A stretch of 21,517 nt of DNA from an uncultured Clostridia bacterium (GCA_947303145.1 CAMYXB010000004.1:1-21517); one strand, 5' to 3'; shown: positions 7,305 to 16,493, numbered from the stretch's first letter. Program-made: numbers and translations. The notes: generated by a model from the letters alone, not told the origin.

Positions 7305-8084
7305 ATGAGCGAGTTTTCTTTTTTGACGGAGATTTTGACAGAGGTGGAGTTGCCATCGAGCAGAGACTACAAGATAGTGGTCTTGCTTCTTTTGTCAAGC
7401 AAATATGAGAAGTTGGCATCTTGCGATATAATGGGGCGAGATTCTGTCAGTCTTTTGACAGACGCCTGTCGGGACTATGACTGCCATGTGGTCCATTATT
7501 CTGGCGAGGCAGATTATGTGAGTATTGCTCTGCCTTATGCGCGCGTGGCAGATTATGTGGTCCTTCTACACCTAGACACTCCCCTTGTCACTCGTGACAC
7601 ACTTCACGATGCCGTCATGTATGCCACAGACAAAGAGGTGGACATATGTCATCTTCACAGGGGTGTCATTCTGTCCTCTTCTGCGATTATTCAGGATAGG
7701 TTCGAGCTCTCTTGTCGTGCAGACTTTCTTTTAAGAGAAGATTTTATCAGGGTTCATGACAGTATCTCCCTTATGCAAGCGAGGGAGATATTGCGTTGCA
7801 GAATAATAGATGCACATATAAAGAATGGTGTCAATATAACCAGTGGGAGCAACGTGTATATTGATTATGACGTCACTATAGATGATGGCGTGAGTATATA
7901 TCCCTTTAATTCCATTAGAGGCAACACTCATATAGGGAAGAATGTTAGGATAATGGAACATAATATCATAGAGGACAGCACTATAGGTGATGACAGCGTT
8001 ATCTGCTCATCAGTGGTTATAGATAGCAAGATAGCCGAGAAATCTACTGTGTATCTTGAGAAACATATAGGAGAGAAGGTATGA
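7305..8084 (+). CDS. Shortened GlmU-like protein (degenerate nucleotidyltransferase plus left-handed beta-helix)
   Basis: 259 aa, against about 450 for GlmU. Residues about 150-255 align by eye with the GlmU linker and hexapeptide helix: AREILRCRI, then 'NGVNI', 'VYIDYDVTIDDGVSIYPF' and repeated IG-type turns (HIGKNVRI, TIGDDSVI). The N-terminal half keeps traces of a nucleotidyltransferase fold (LHLDTPLVTRDTL, compare GD-PL motifs) but has lost the LAAGxGTRM loop. The helix is also too short to include the usual acetyltransferase site. It sits directly before pth and mfd, where glmU lies in many Bacillota. SD GGAGAG (7296-7301). It is probably not a working GlmU; it may be structural or regulatory. 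Confidence 0.75.
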   Translation: MSEFSFLTEILTEVELPSSRDYKIVVLLLLSSKYEKLASCDIMGRDSVSLLTDACRDYDCHVVHYSGEADYVSIALPYARVADYVVLLHLDTPLVTRDTLHDAVMYATDKEVDICHLHRGVILSSSAIIQDRFELSCRADFLLREDFIRVHDSISLMQAREILRCRIIDAHIKNGVNITSGSNVYIDYDVTIDDGVSIYPFNSIRGNTHIGKNVRIMEHNIIEDSTIGDDSVICSSVVIDSKIAEKSTVYLEKHIGEKV

Positions 8085-8599
8085 AACTAATTTTAGGGCT
8101 GGGCAACCCCGGCAGTGTATATGAGGGCACTTATCACAATATTGGCTTTATGGCTATGGATAGGCTGTCGGAGAAGGTGAATATTCCGTTCACCAAGGCG
8201 AAATTCCATGCCATCATTGGCGAGGGGGAGATAAATGGTGAGAAAGTTTTGCTCGCCAAGCCCATGACTTTTATGAACAATAGCGGACTAGCGGTGAAAG
8301 AGATAGTCTCTTTCTACAAAATAGAAAGCCAAGATGTCATAGTCTTTTGTGACGATATAGATTTAGATAAGGGCGTGTCAAGGTTTAGAGAGCGTGGCAG
8401 TGCTGGCACACACAATGGACTCAAGAGCATCGTCAATTTGATTGGCCCCGACTTTATGCGCATTAGAATAGGGGCAGGCAATGACAATTCCATGAACCTA
8501 GCCGATTATGTCTTGTCCAAAATAGATGAGGAAAGCCTTGCTTTAATCTTGCCAGCCATAGATGATGGCGTGGCCAAACTTCTGGAGATTGTCAAATGA
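8081..8599 (+). CDS. pth: Peptidyl-tRNA hydrolase
   Basis: 172 aa. MKLILGLGNPG, the catalytic His in TYHNIGF (His19), MTFMNNSG, FCDDIDLD and GSAGTHNGLKSI are the conserved Pth motifs (the usual GHNG reads THNG here). The enzyme frees tRNA from peptidyl-tRNA dropped by ribosomes. The start overlaps the GlmU-like stop by 4 nt (ATGA), with GAGAAGG upstream; the end overlaps the mfd start in the same way, indicating a translationally coupled operon. Confidence 0.95.
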   Translation: MKLILGLGNPGSVYEGTYHNIGFMAMDRLSEKVNIPFTKAKFHAIIGEGEINGEKVLLAKPMTFMNNSGLAVKEIVSFYKIESQDVIVFCDDIDLDKGVSRFRERGSAGTHNGLKSIVNLIGPDFMRIRIGAGNDNSMNLADYVLSKIDEESLALILPAIDDGVAKLLEIVK

Positions 8600-11500
8600 C
8601 GGACTTTTTATCTAGATTAGACGACATATTGTCACACAGGGCAGTCACCATAAGTGGACTAGGCGAGGGGGAGAAGTCTTTTCTGCCCTCTTTTTTGATA
8701 GGCAGGAGCGTCATAGTCACTCATGATAAAGATGCACTCGAGAAATATCGTGACAATATATCTTCGCTTAATAAGAGAGTAGTTTGCATCGAGGACAAGC
8801 TTCCTCTCATCATATCTATGAATGACACAAACAGCACTCAATATAAGGAATATATTCTCTCCCTCACTCGACTAGCGACAGGAGACTATGACGTCCTTGT
8901 CATAACTAGTGATGTGCTATTCCAAACACTTCCACGCAGGGAGTATTTTTTAGACAATATTTTGTCTCTCAAAGTTGGCGAGAGGCATGATTTGTCCGCG
9001 CTACAATCCATGCTTGTCAAAATGGGTTATAAGAGACAAGAGATGGTGGCGGGAAAGGGAGATTTCGCCATACGAGGAGATATTGTCGACATATATCCAG
9101 TCAATATGGATAATGCTGTAAGAGTGAGTTTCTTCGATGACGAAATAGAGGACATCTCACTATTCGATTGTCAAACATTCAAAACTGCGGATAAAATAGA
9201 GAAGCTAAACATATTTTGTGCCACAATGCTCTCTATATCTAGTGATGAGAGAGAAATAATCGAGAGTAAAGTGAAAGCACAGATGTCCTCCCTTTCTTTG
9301 TCTGGCGAGGCCATGATAAGACTTAGCGAAATATCTAGCCAGCAGTTAGAATATCTTTCCTCCTCCATTCCCTCTCTTTCCAATGTATTTTTTCTGCCAT
9401 TTTTAGATTATTTTGACAGCAGTATTCTAGATTATTTAGATGATGACACTTCTCTCATATTCGATGAGCCCAAGCTCATCACAGACAGATTAGATGCGAT
9501 AAATGAGCAGAATATTTCCTCTTTTCTTGACCTCTCTGTCAAGGGAGAGTTTCTCCCTATACACATGAATTTCTACAGAGATAGAAAGGATATTTTGAGC
9601 AATATCTCAAGGTTTAGATTGATTGCCTTTTCTAGACTTCTTAGGCAAAATAGGATATTCAATAGCGATACCACATTTAGTTTCATTTGTCCCAGCGTCA
9701 GACAATATCACAATCACTTTGTTGATTTAATGGCAGATATCAAAAATTATCTCAAAAATGGCTATCAAGTGGCACTGAGTTATAGAGATGACCTCACCTT
9801 GAGCAAACTAGAGAGTTTTTTGCAAGATGACAATATCACATATCATCTAGATACGAATTTGCCCAGCGTGAAAAAGGACGAGGTGATTTTAGTCAAGGAT
9901 AGCATATATGATAGTGTGCATTTTGAGATGGAAAGGCTCATTGTCATAGGCTCGTCTAGCCTCAATCCTCATGTGATTATCAACAGCAGAGAAGAGAGAC
10001 ATGACAAGGTGAAGTTTCTTCCCAAAGTGGGCGAATATGTCGTGCATGAAGTGCATGGTATAGGCAAGTGCCTTGGTATACAAAACCTCAAAATCTCCAG
10101 TGCCCCCAAGGACTATATCATCATCGAATACAAAGATGGCGATATACTCTATCTCCCCAGTGAAAATGCCGACATGCTATCCCCTTACTATGCAGAGGGA
10201 GATGTGAAGTGCAACAAAATAGGTGGGACGGACTTTTTCAAAGTCAAACAAAAAGTGAAATCTTCAGTCAAGGAAATGGCTTTTGATTTGATTAAGGTGT
10301 ATAGCCAGAGAATGAATTCCAAGGGCTATGTATACAGCGAGGATAGTTATCTGCAAAAGGCATTTGAAGATGCTTTCCCATATCAATATACAGAGGATCA
10401 ATTGTCCGCCATTCAAGACATCAAGAGAGATATGCAAAGCAATAGGATAATGGACAGGCTTATATGTGGAGATGTGGGCTTTGGCAAGACAGAAGTGGCA
10501 CTTATTAGTGCATTCAAGGCCATTCAAGACGGCAAGCAAGTAGCCATTATTTGTCCCACCACCATTCTGTGCGAGCAACATTTCGCCACTGCCACGAGCA
10601 GAATGAAGGATTTTTTCGTCAGAGTAGAGGCTATCAATAGATTTAAGACCAAGAGAGAACAAGAGGACATATTAAAGAGGCTTGGGGCTGGTGAGATAGA
10701 CCTCATATGTGGAACACATAGACTATTAAGTCAAGATGTGCATTTCAAGGATTTGGGACTCATCATAATTGATGAGGAGCAGAGATTCGGTGTAGAGGAT
10801 AAGGAAAAACTCAAAAATATGAAGAGCATAGTAGATGTCCTTTCTCTTTCTGCTACACCTATTCCTAGGACTATGTATATGTCACTTAGTGGCATGAGAG
10901 ATGTGTCCTATCTCTCCACTCCACCTCAGTCGAGGAAGAAGGTCAAGACTGCTGTTATCGATTACTCCGATTCTCTTCTCGAGGAGGTATGTCGCAAGGA
11001 ATTAGATAGAGGTGGGCAAGTGCTTATAGTCTACAATAAGGTGGAGAGTATAGCGTCTTTCTATTCCCATGTAAAGACTTTGCTTAAAGATGCCCGCATA
11101 GATTTCGCTCATGGACAAATGGACTCAAGAACGCTTGAAAATGCTATATACAACCTCTATTCTAGGAAAACTCAAATACTCATCAGCACCATTTTGATAG
11201 AGAATGGCATAGATTTGCCTCATGCCAATACACTATTTGTCGTAGATGCAGATAAACTAGGATTATCTCAACTCTATCAATTGAGAGGAAGAATAGGTAG
11301 GAGTGATGTGGAGGCATACGCATATTTTAGTTTTAAGAGGAACAAGCCTCTCACAATAGATGCATACAAGAGGCTCGATGCCATTATGGAATTTAGTGAT
11401 TTTGGCAGTGGGTTTAAGGTGGCTATGAGGGATTTGGAGATAAGAGGCGCGGGGGACGTGCTTGGCAGATTTCAGCATGGACATATGCTTCAAGTGGGAT

Positions 11501-12033
11501 ATGACATGTATATCAAACTTCTAAATGAGGCTGTGAGTGAGATAAAAGGGGAAAAGGTGATGCAATATAGGGAGGTGAAGATAAACATTTCTCTAGGTGC
11601 GTTCGTGCCAGAGAATTACATCTCCTCCAGCGAAGGCAGGATATCTCTTTATTCCTCTATCGCTAGGATAGAGACGGAGGAAGAATTGAGGGCTATTATT
11701 AGTAAAACAGAGGACATATATGGCGCTCTCCCTAAGCCTGTGAGAGAGTTGTGTATTGTGGGATTTATCAAGAATTTAGCCCGCCAGAGCCTTGCCATGT
11801 CTGTCACATTGGACGATTTTTGCTGTCGTGTCATATTTTATGATGATGTCAAGGATACCCCACTTTATGACTATATAAGAGGTGGCGGAGCCAAGTTTAG
11901 TTTTGTCTCGGGCGGGAAAATTGCCATAAGCATTAAGAAAGAAAAGGACACCCTTTCTACACAAGACAATCTCATATCTGTCCTAAAAGAACTCTCCTCC
12001 ATCATTCAAGAGAGGAGGTCTTCTCCCTCTTAA
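8596..12033 (+). CDS. mfd: Transcription-repair coupling factor Mfd
   Basis: 1145 aa, normal length. The N-terminal UvrB-homology part is followed by the RNA-polymerase interaction (CarD-like) domain starting near residue 477 (VGEYVVHEVHGIGKCLG). The SF2 translocase then shows Walker A GDVGFGKT (about 625-632), DEEQRFG (about 725) and LSATPIPRTM (about 754). Helicase domain 2 carries QLRGRIGRSD, and a C-terminal TRCF domain is present. Mfd removes stalled RNA polymerase and recruits UvrA to lesions on the transcribed strand. It overlaps pth by 4 nt; the pth-mfd order is classical for Bacillota. Confidence 0.97.
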   Translation: MTDFLSRLDDILSHRAVTISGLGEGEKSFLPSFLIGRSVIVTHDKDALEKYRDNISSLNKRVVCIEDKLPLIISMNDTNSTQYKEYILSLTRLATGDYDVLVITSDVLFQTLPRREYFLDNILSLKVGERHDLSALQSMLVKMGYKRQEMVAGKGDFAIRGDIVDIYPVNMDNAVRVSFFDDEIEDISLFDCQTFKTADKIEKLNIFCATMLSISSDEREIIESKVKAQMSSLSLSGEAMIRLSEISSQQLEYLSSSIPSLSNVFFLPFLDYFDSSILDYLDDDTSLIFDEPKLITDRLDAINEQNISSFLDLSVKGEFLPIHMNFYRDRKDILSNISRFRLIAFSRLLRQNRIFNSDTTFSFICPSVRQYHNHFVDLMADIKNYLKNGYQVALSYRDDLTLSKLESFLQDDNITYHLDTNLPSVKKDEVILVKDSIYDSVHFEMERLIVIGSSSLNPHVIINSREERHDKVKFLPKVGEYVVHEVHGIGKCLGIQNLKISSAPKDYIIIEYKDGDILYLPSENADMLSPYYAEGDVKCNKIGGTDFFKVKQKVKSSVKEMAFDLIKVYSQRMNSKGYVYSEDSYLQKAFEDAFPYQYTEDQLSAIQDIKRDMQSNRIMDRLICGDVGFGKTEVALISAFKAIQDGKQVAIICPTTILCEQHFATATSRMKDFFVRVEAINRFKTKREQEDILKRLGAGEIDLICGTHRLLSQDVHFKDLGLIIIDEEQRFGVEDKEKLKNMKSIVDVLSLSATPIPRTMYMSLSGMRDVSYLSTPPQSRKKVKTAVIDYSDSLLEEVCRKELDRGGQVLIVYNKVESIASFYSHVKTLLKDARIDFAHGQMDSRTLENAIYNLYSRKTQILISTILIENGIDLPHANTLFVVDADKLGLSQLYQLRGRIGRSDVEAYAYFSFKRNKPLTIDAYKRLDAIMEFSDFGSGFKVAMRDLEIRGAGDVLGRFQHGHMLQVGYDMYIKLLNEAVSEIKGEKVMQYREVKINISLGAFVPENYISSSEGRISLYSSIARIETEEELRAIISKTEDIYGALPKPVRELCIVGFIKNLARQSLAMSVTLDDFCCRVIFYDDVKDTPLYDYIRGGGAKFSFVSGGKIAISIKKEKDTLSTQDNLISVLKELSSIIQERRSSPS

Positions 12034-12065
12034 TTAAAAAAATGGAACAAAACGAAAATATTTAT

Positions 12066-12094
12066 TTGATTTTGTTAAAACTTTAGTGTATAAT
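12066..12094 (+). promoter_or_regulatory. Sigma-A-type promoter for the PrsA-like foldase gene
   Basis: TTGATT (12066-12071), 17 bp, TATAAT (12089-12094). It lies between the mfd stop and the foldase gene and predicts a leader of about 60 nt. A GTG-initiated extension of the next ORF would begin inside the promoter (12086), so that longer start is rejected. Confidence 0.7.
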
Positions 12095-12160
12095 ACGTTG
12101 TATTATGCGGACAAGTCTATATTCGGCATAACAATCATATTTTATTTGGAGTTTATTATC

Positions 12161-13882
12161 GTGAAAAAGAAACTTGCAACTATTCTTATCCTATTACTTT
12201 CAGTGGTCACCATTCTCTCTGGTTGTAATTTGTTCGACACCAACAACTATATGGCGCTGTCATCAATTGTGGCCACCAGCGGAGATATCACCATCACTCG
12301 TGAGGAACTTATCACCAAGTATAATAGTGGTGGATATTATTATTCTCAAATCTATGGCCTATCCAATGAAAAAGCTTTCGAGAGAATGATAGACGAACTG
12401 ATTGAAGAAAAATATCTATTGTCATATATCGATAGCAAAGGAGATGAATATAAACTCACCTCTCAGGATTTGTGCGATGTCATATCTGATACTTGGGATT
12501 ATATCGACACAGGCATGTCCACCTATGTCAAAGAGGTGAGGAAGTTATTTAATTATTCCATCGATGACATATCCATTGATGGCGAGGAGACAGAGCCAGA
12601 ATTCGCTGTAAGAGATGTATATGAGGCGAAGTTCGAACTTATCGATGGCAAGATAGCATATATAAAGCCTAAGGATACTAAAGAGCATAAGATATCTATA
12701 GATACCATCACCACAGAAGAATTGGCTCTAAGTTATGCCAAGGAACACTATTCATATAGAAGAAGAATAAAGAGTGATGACGAGGACCTCAAGACTATGG
12801 TCTGGAATAGATATATTTCCGCCCTCAAGTCCAGTCAAAAGAATTATAATTATGCTGACATGTCAGATGAGGCAGTGTTTGGTAGAGAGGTCAAGAGATT
12901 GTTCGACTATAATCTCAAGAATGCTAAACAGACCAAGTTCGAAGAAGTGTCCAAACTAGAGTCTGACTTCACATTAGAAGACGATAGATATATCATCAAC
13001 AGCAAGATGCTAGAAGATATGGTGGCATACTACGCAGATATCTACACTTCCAATAAAGACTTGCACGACCTATCCTCAACTGCATTCTTCAAGGCACTCG
13101 CTTCATCTTCTAATGGCTCGTCATACTTCTACTATGGAGATGATGGTGAGGAGAAGTTCATCACTTGCACACACATTCTTATCAAACTCAGCACAGATCA
13201 GACAGACCGTATCACTGAAATAGAAAGTGATAGCCTATATCAAGGTAAACAAAAGACAGATGCCATAGAAAGCATCAAGAGTGCAGACAATACCAAAGCA
13301 TACGAGAGGAGTCTCACCACAGGTGAAGTGATAGACCAGACAGGCATCTCTGTCAGCGAGCTATATTCACAGGTTAGTCGTGCAGTCAATGGAGTGACAT
13401 CTCTGCAGGCCAAAGTAGATGCTTTCAATGATTTCCTCTATAGATACAATGTTGACCCTGGCATTATCAATGCAGAGTTTGACTACATCGTAGGCTCTGA
13501 GAAGAATAGTGCAATGGTGCAGACATTCACTGATTTAGTAAGAGAGTTATATGATAATGGTAATGGAGAAAAAGGTTCTATCGGTATAGTCTATGAGGAC
13601 GGGTCCTCATACAAGGGCTATCACATAGTCATGTATACAGGTGTTTTAGACAATATATTTGTATCTAAGACCGACCTTGCTTCACTTGATAGCACCAATA
13701 TATACAGCATTTTATCCAATCGAATGACATCTCTCTCTTATGGGGAGAGCCTGTTCGACTATGTCTATTCCAAGACAACAACAGACCGCTTTGCCACATA
13801 CAAGAAGGACGTATTGTCCACCCTTCAAAGTGGCAAGACTACTGAGTATAACGTAGGCAATTATAGAGATTTATTTGCCTAA
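12161..13882 (+). CDS. PrsA/SurA-like foldase lipoprotein with parvulin-type (PpiC) domain
   Basis: 573 aa from the GTG at 12161; GGAG (12148-12151) lies 9 nt upstream. VKKKLATILILLLSVVTILSGC is a lipoprotein signal with Cys22 in the LSGC lipobox. Residues about 35-330 are a SurA-N-like helical chaperone part (TREELITKY, MIDELIEEKYL). The parvulin-like part begins at CTHILIK (about 334) and ends with VYEDGSSYKGYHIVMYTGVL (about residues 490-512), with a helical insertion of roughly 100 residues between. The family helps exported proteins fold outside the membrane. Own promoter upstream. Domain identity is good; enzymatic activity is uncertain because the core is so diverged. Confidence 0.8.
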   Translation: MKKKLATILILLLSVVTILSGCNLFDTNNYMALSSIVATSGDITITREELITKYNSGGYYYSQIYGLSNEKAFERMIDELIEEKYLLSYIDSKGDEYKLTSQDLCDVISDTWDYIDTGMSTYVKEVRKLFNYSIDDISIDGEETEPEFAVRDVYEAKFELIDGKIAYIKPKDTKEHKISIDTITTEELALSYAKEHYSYRRRIKSDDEDLKTMVWNRYISALKSSQKNYNYADMSDEAVFGREVKRLFDYNLKNAKQTKFEEVSKLESDFTLEDDRYIINSKMLEDMVAYYADIYTSNKDLHDLSSTAFFKALASSSNGSSYFYYGDDGEEKFITCTHILIKLSTDQTDRITEIESDSLYQGKQKTDAIESIKSADNTKAYERSLTTGEVIDQTGISVSELYSQVSRAVNGVTSLQAKVDAFNDFLYRYNVDPGIINAEFDYIVGSEKNSAMVQTFTDLVRELYDNGNGEKGSIGIVYEDGSSYKGYHIVMYTGVLDNIFVSKTDLASLDSTNIYSILSNRMTSLSYGESLFDYVYSKTTTDRFATYKKDVLSTLQSGKTTEYNVGNYRDLFA

Positions 13883-13921
13883 TAATTGATAAAAACTTTT
13901 TCATAAAAAGGAGATTGTGCA

Positions 13922-15289
13922 ATGCTCAATAACGAAACACATACAGCGACTCGTGCATTGTCCTATCCTTTTTTGAAAAAGTTTTTTTACAAGAAAAATC
14001 TCACCATTAGATTTAAGTGCAACTATGGGGCAAATGTGGCTCTCTCGCCCCATTTTTTTGTCTGTAGACCAGATGAGGAAAGAGTAGAGAGAGAGAATCT
14101 CAAGACCACAGAGCGAGTCATCTCCACGACGAAGGTGAAGAGCGGCAAGAAAAAGCGTTGGCTCAGTTTTCTCTACCTCGCTATCAACTTGATTGTTGTG
14201 GGCATTGTCCTTGCCGTTCAACTCTCTAAAGAGGGCAGTCCTAGTGAATCTATTAGCACCATCTTAGATGTTAACTGGTGGTTCATACTGCTCGCCTTTG
14301 GCACTTTCGTCCTCACTACACTGCTCGACCAAATTAGGTTCGCCTCACTCATACACAAGGCCACTGGAGTGTATCGATTCTCTCTAGGATATAAAGTAGG
14401 TGCTGTGGGTAGATATTATGACACCATTACTCCACTTGCTACGGGCGGTCAGCCGTTTCAAGTGGTGTATATGAACAAATATGGCATCAAGGCAGGTCAA
14501 GGTCTGTCTATTGCCATGGGCAGATATATTTTCTATCAAATAGTTCACTTTATATTTGTCACCATTCTTCTGTTTAGAAATCTTTTCATCAATGCCGGTT
14601 CCGCAGGGTCAGGCGCCAGTGCCATAACCAATGGCATAGCCTCTACATTCAGTTGGATAGGATATGCTATAGGTGCAGTGCTTATTATAACCATTCTCAT
14701 TATTACGCTTAACAAGCGTGTTGGTGCAGGGCTTATAGTCGGCATTCTCAAATTACTTAGCAAAATTCGTATAGGAAGATTTAGAATAATCAAGGACTAT
14801 AAGAAATCCTTTAAGAATGTTATGAAGACGGTCAATGTCTGGCAGAGGACAACCAAGGAATACAGCAAGTCTTGGACTGTCATCGCGACCAATGTCATCT
14901 GTTCCGCCCTGTATTTTGTAGCCGTTTATAGCATGCCATACTTCATATATTGTGCGTTTAAGGGCTGGCAACCAGAAATGTGGATAGAGATAGTCACTAT
15001 GGCTATAATGGTGGACTTGGCATCTGCATTCAATCCCATTCCCATGGGCACAGGCACAGCCGACATTTCATTCACAGCATTCTTTGCTGCATTCTTCACC
15101 CAAGGCACTCAGTTCTGGGCGCTCATCATATGGAGAATACTCTTTTACTATATCTACATCATTCAAGGCGTGGGCATAATTATATATGATTACTCGGTAG
15201 GCAATAGGAGACTAGAGAAACACAAAGAAGAATGGATGCTCCCATTCCGCGAGAGACTGAAATATCGCAAAGAAAGAAGAAAAAAATAG
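13922..15289 (+). CDS. UPF0104 / LPG-synthase-TM family integral membrane protein (YbhN-like)
   Basis: 455 aa by the ATG at 13922, which has AAGGAG 8 nt upstream. From residue about 79 it is a polytopic membrane protein of about eight segments with the family signature GRYYDTITPLATGGQPFQ and PMGTGTADISF near the C-terminus. Members include the flippase part of MprF-type lysyl-phosphatidylglycerol synthases; without the soluble synthase domain the role is likely lipid handling, unproven. The first 70 residues are hydrophilic, unlike the family, and contain a terminator-like hairpin (14025-14059). A GTG at 14135 would give a more typical N-terminus but has no Shine-Dalgarno. The open frame favours the long form. 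Confidence 0.82.
   Translation: MLNNETHTATRALSYPFLKKFFYKKNLTIRFKCNYGANVALSPHFFVCRPDEERVERENLKTTERVISTTKVKSGKKKRWLSFLYLAINLIVVGIVLAVQLSKEGSPSESISTILDVNWWFILLAFGTFVLTTLLDQIRFASLIHKATGVYRFSLGYKVGAVGRYYDTITPLATGGQPFQVVYMNKYGIKAGQGLSIAMGRYIFYQIVHFIFVTILLFRNLFINAGSAGSGASAITNGIASTFSWIGYAIGAVLIITILIITLNKRVGAGLIVGILKLLSKIRIGRFRIIKDYKKSFKNVMKTVNVWQRTTKEYSKSWTVIATNVICSALYFVAVYSMPYFIYCAFKGWQPEMWIEIVTMAIMVDLASAFNPIPMGTGTADISFTAFFAAFFTQGTQFWALIIWRILFYYIYIIQGVGIIIYDYSVGNRRLEKHKEEWMLPFRERLKYRKERRKK
14025..14059 (+). terminator. Terminator-like hairpin inside the 5' part of the UPF0104 ORF
   Basis: ATGGGGC (14025-14031) pairs perfectly with GCCCCAT (14047-14053) around a 15-nt loop, followed by seven Ts (14053-14059). 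This is an intrinsic-terminator shape 143-175 nt after the foldase stop. It may end or attenuate foldase transcripts, or be masked by ribosomes reading the ORF. Confidence 0.5.
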
Positions 15290-15316
15290 AAAAATCTCGT
15301 TTTTTTCTTTTTTTTT
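15277..15316 (+). terminator. Weak A/T-only hairpin after the UPF0104 gene
   Basis: A 10-bp stem, 15277-15286 with 15300-15309, spans the TAG stop and runs into a T-tract ending at 15316. It contains almost no GC pairs, so it is a poor terminator by energy. It lies between convergent genes. Confidence 0.35.
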
Positions 15317-15348
15317 ACAAAAAATGTTATGTTTTTTATATTTTTTTA

Positions 15349-15795
15349 TCAAAATGAGATATAAACACAAGGATAGCCAATTAGAATTTTGTCCGCTAAC
15401 ACAACGATTTGAATGTTAATTTTATTGTGTCCATGACATATGTTTTTGCTAAAGAAGGGAGTGTAGCCGAAATATATCTCTCGCTCCTCATACATTTCTT
15501 TCTCCCTTATGGCTATATTTAGATCTTTTATTATCTTACATACATTTTGCTCGCTTGCATCAATATATACATGCTTGTATTTTGCATCGATTATATGTTT
15601 TTCTTGCCTTAGAAAGTAGTTCAAAAACATATCTCCATTCTTTATTGCTCGCGCGTTTTCCTTTTCTTTGTCTGTCACATAGCAAAACTCGCTTGTGGGA
15701 AAATTTTTGAAATAATCATAAAAAACATCATTTTTTGAGCAAAAAAATGAAAAAAAACTAAAAAATATTATAAAAAATATGTAAATTCTCTTCAT
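15349..15795 (-). CDS. YwmB-like secreted protein (putative)
   Basis: 148 aa. A very Phe-rich hydrophobic N-terminus (residues 3-18) ends at Cys19 (SFFC), a non-ideal lipobox, so the protein is exported or anchored. The C-terminal part, FGYTPFF then KINIQIVVLADKILIGYPCVYI, resembles the end of the YwmB (TATA-box-like fold) family, where an NIQ-hydrophobic strand is followed by an 'IxIGxP' strand. YwmB genes usually lie beside murA and spoIID/spoIIQ; here a SpoIIQ-like gene is divergent next door, supporting the call. No clear Shine-Dalgarno. The signal-peptide region is encoded by clustered A/T runs. Moderate to low certainty. Confidence 0.5.
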   Translation of the reverse strand: MKRIYIFFIIFFSFFSFFCSKNDVFYDYFKNFPTSEFCYVTDKEKENARAIKNGDMFLNYFLRQEKHIIDAKYKHVYIDASEQNVCKIIKDLNIAIREKEMYEEREIYFGYTPFFSKNICHGHNKINIQIVVLADKILIGYPCVYISF

Positions 15796-15902
15796 AACTG
15801 CAATTATTTACACACTTTGAGATTGCAAACATTTTTTATTTTTTTGAGTTTTTGTTTATATTTTTTCTTTCCTGTCAATCATTGTATGCAAGGAGGAAAA
15901 AT

Positions 15903-16493
15903 ATGAATTTTACATTAAGAGTTAAAAGATTTTTACACAGGAATAAGAGAGTGCTTTTCACCACAAGTATGCTGATGCTAGTTGTAGTCATGGTGTTTGC
16001 GGTAGCATTGGCTTCCAATAATTCTAGGGCAATATATGATAACGACGCAGTCAATACTTCCACACCTAGCAAGATTACATTTGTCATGCCCATTAAGAAT
16101 GGAGTTATCATCAAGGATTTTTCCAATACTTCGCTGAAATACAACTCCACACTCAAGCAGTGGGAGTCGCATAAGGGAGTGGATATCAAGGGCGCTGATG
16201 ATGCAGAAGTCATGGCGGGATATGACGGAGAAGTGGTGTCTGTGGAGAACAATTATCTATGTGGCACAATTATCACCATTAGACACAGCGACAATTTGCA
16301 AAGTGTCTATTCCTCACTTGACGAAGCGGTTTCAGTGAAAGTTGGGGACAAAGTCAAAGCAGGACAAGTGATTGGGAAGGTGTCCACCAGTGCCAAGAGC
16401 GAGAGCGCAGATGGTGCACATTTGCACTTTGAGGTTCTGCTAAACAACGTCAAGACTGACCCAGCATTGTATCTTGAGACAGATAATAAATAG
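15903..16493 (+). CDS. SpoIIQ-like M23 (LytM) peptidase-domain membrane protein
   Basis: 196 aa. A basic N-terminus, one membrane segment (about 17-37), then a LytM domain outside. The zinc site appears intact: HKGVD (His90, Asp94) and AHLHFE (His173, His175), plus IRHSD (His128). The phrase MPIKNGVIIKDFSNTSLKYN before the domain resembles SpoIIQ of Clostridia, where the LytM site is intact. SpoIIQ acts at the forespore membrane and pairs with SpoIIIAH during engulfment. The ATG at 15903 lies 6 nt after a perfect AGGAGG (15891-15896); an upstream TTG/ATG-type extension to 15852 lacks a ribosome site. A general wall hydrolase or regulator remains possible. Confidence 0.75.
   Translation: MNFTLRVKRFLHRNKRVLFTTSMLMLVVVMVFAVALASNNSRAIYDNDAVNTSTPSKITFVMPIKNGVIIKDFSNTSLKYNSTLKQWESHKGVDIKGADDAEVMAGYDGEVVSVENNYLCGTIITIRHSDNLQSVYSSLDEAVSVKVGDKVKAGQVIGKVSTSAKSESADGAHLHFEVLLNNVKTDPALYLETDNK

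Noticed and set aside
12086..12160. N-terminal extension of the foldase lipoprotein
   Set aside because: It would start inside the TATAAT promoter and bury the lipoprotein signal peptide; GTG 12161 has a ribosome site and gives a normal signal.
15853..15880. Possible sigma-F promoter before the SpoIIQ-like gene (GTTTA, 15 bp, GTCAATCATT)
   Set aside because: The -10 part matches the consensus at too few positions to support it from sequence alone.
15852..15902. N-terminal extension of the SpoIIQ-like protein
   Set aside because: A perfect AGGAGG lies inside this stretch and points to ATG 15903.
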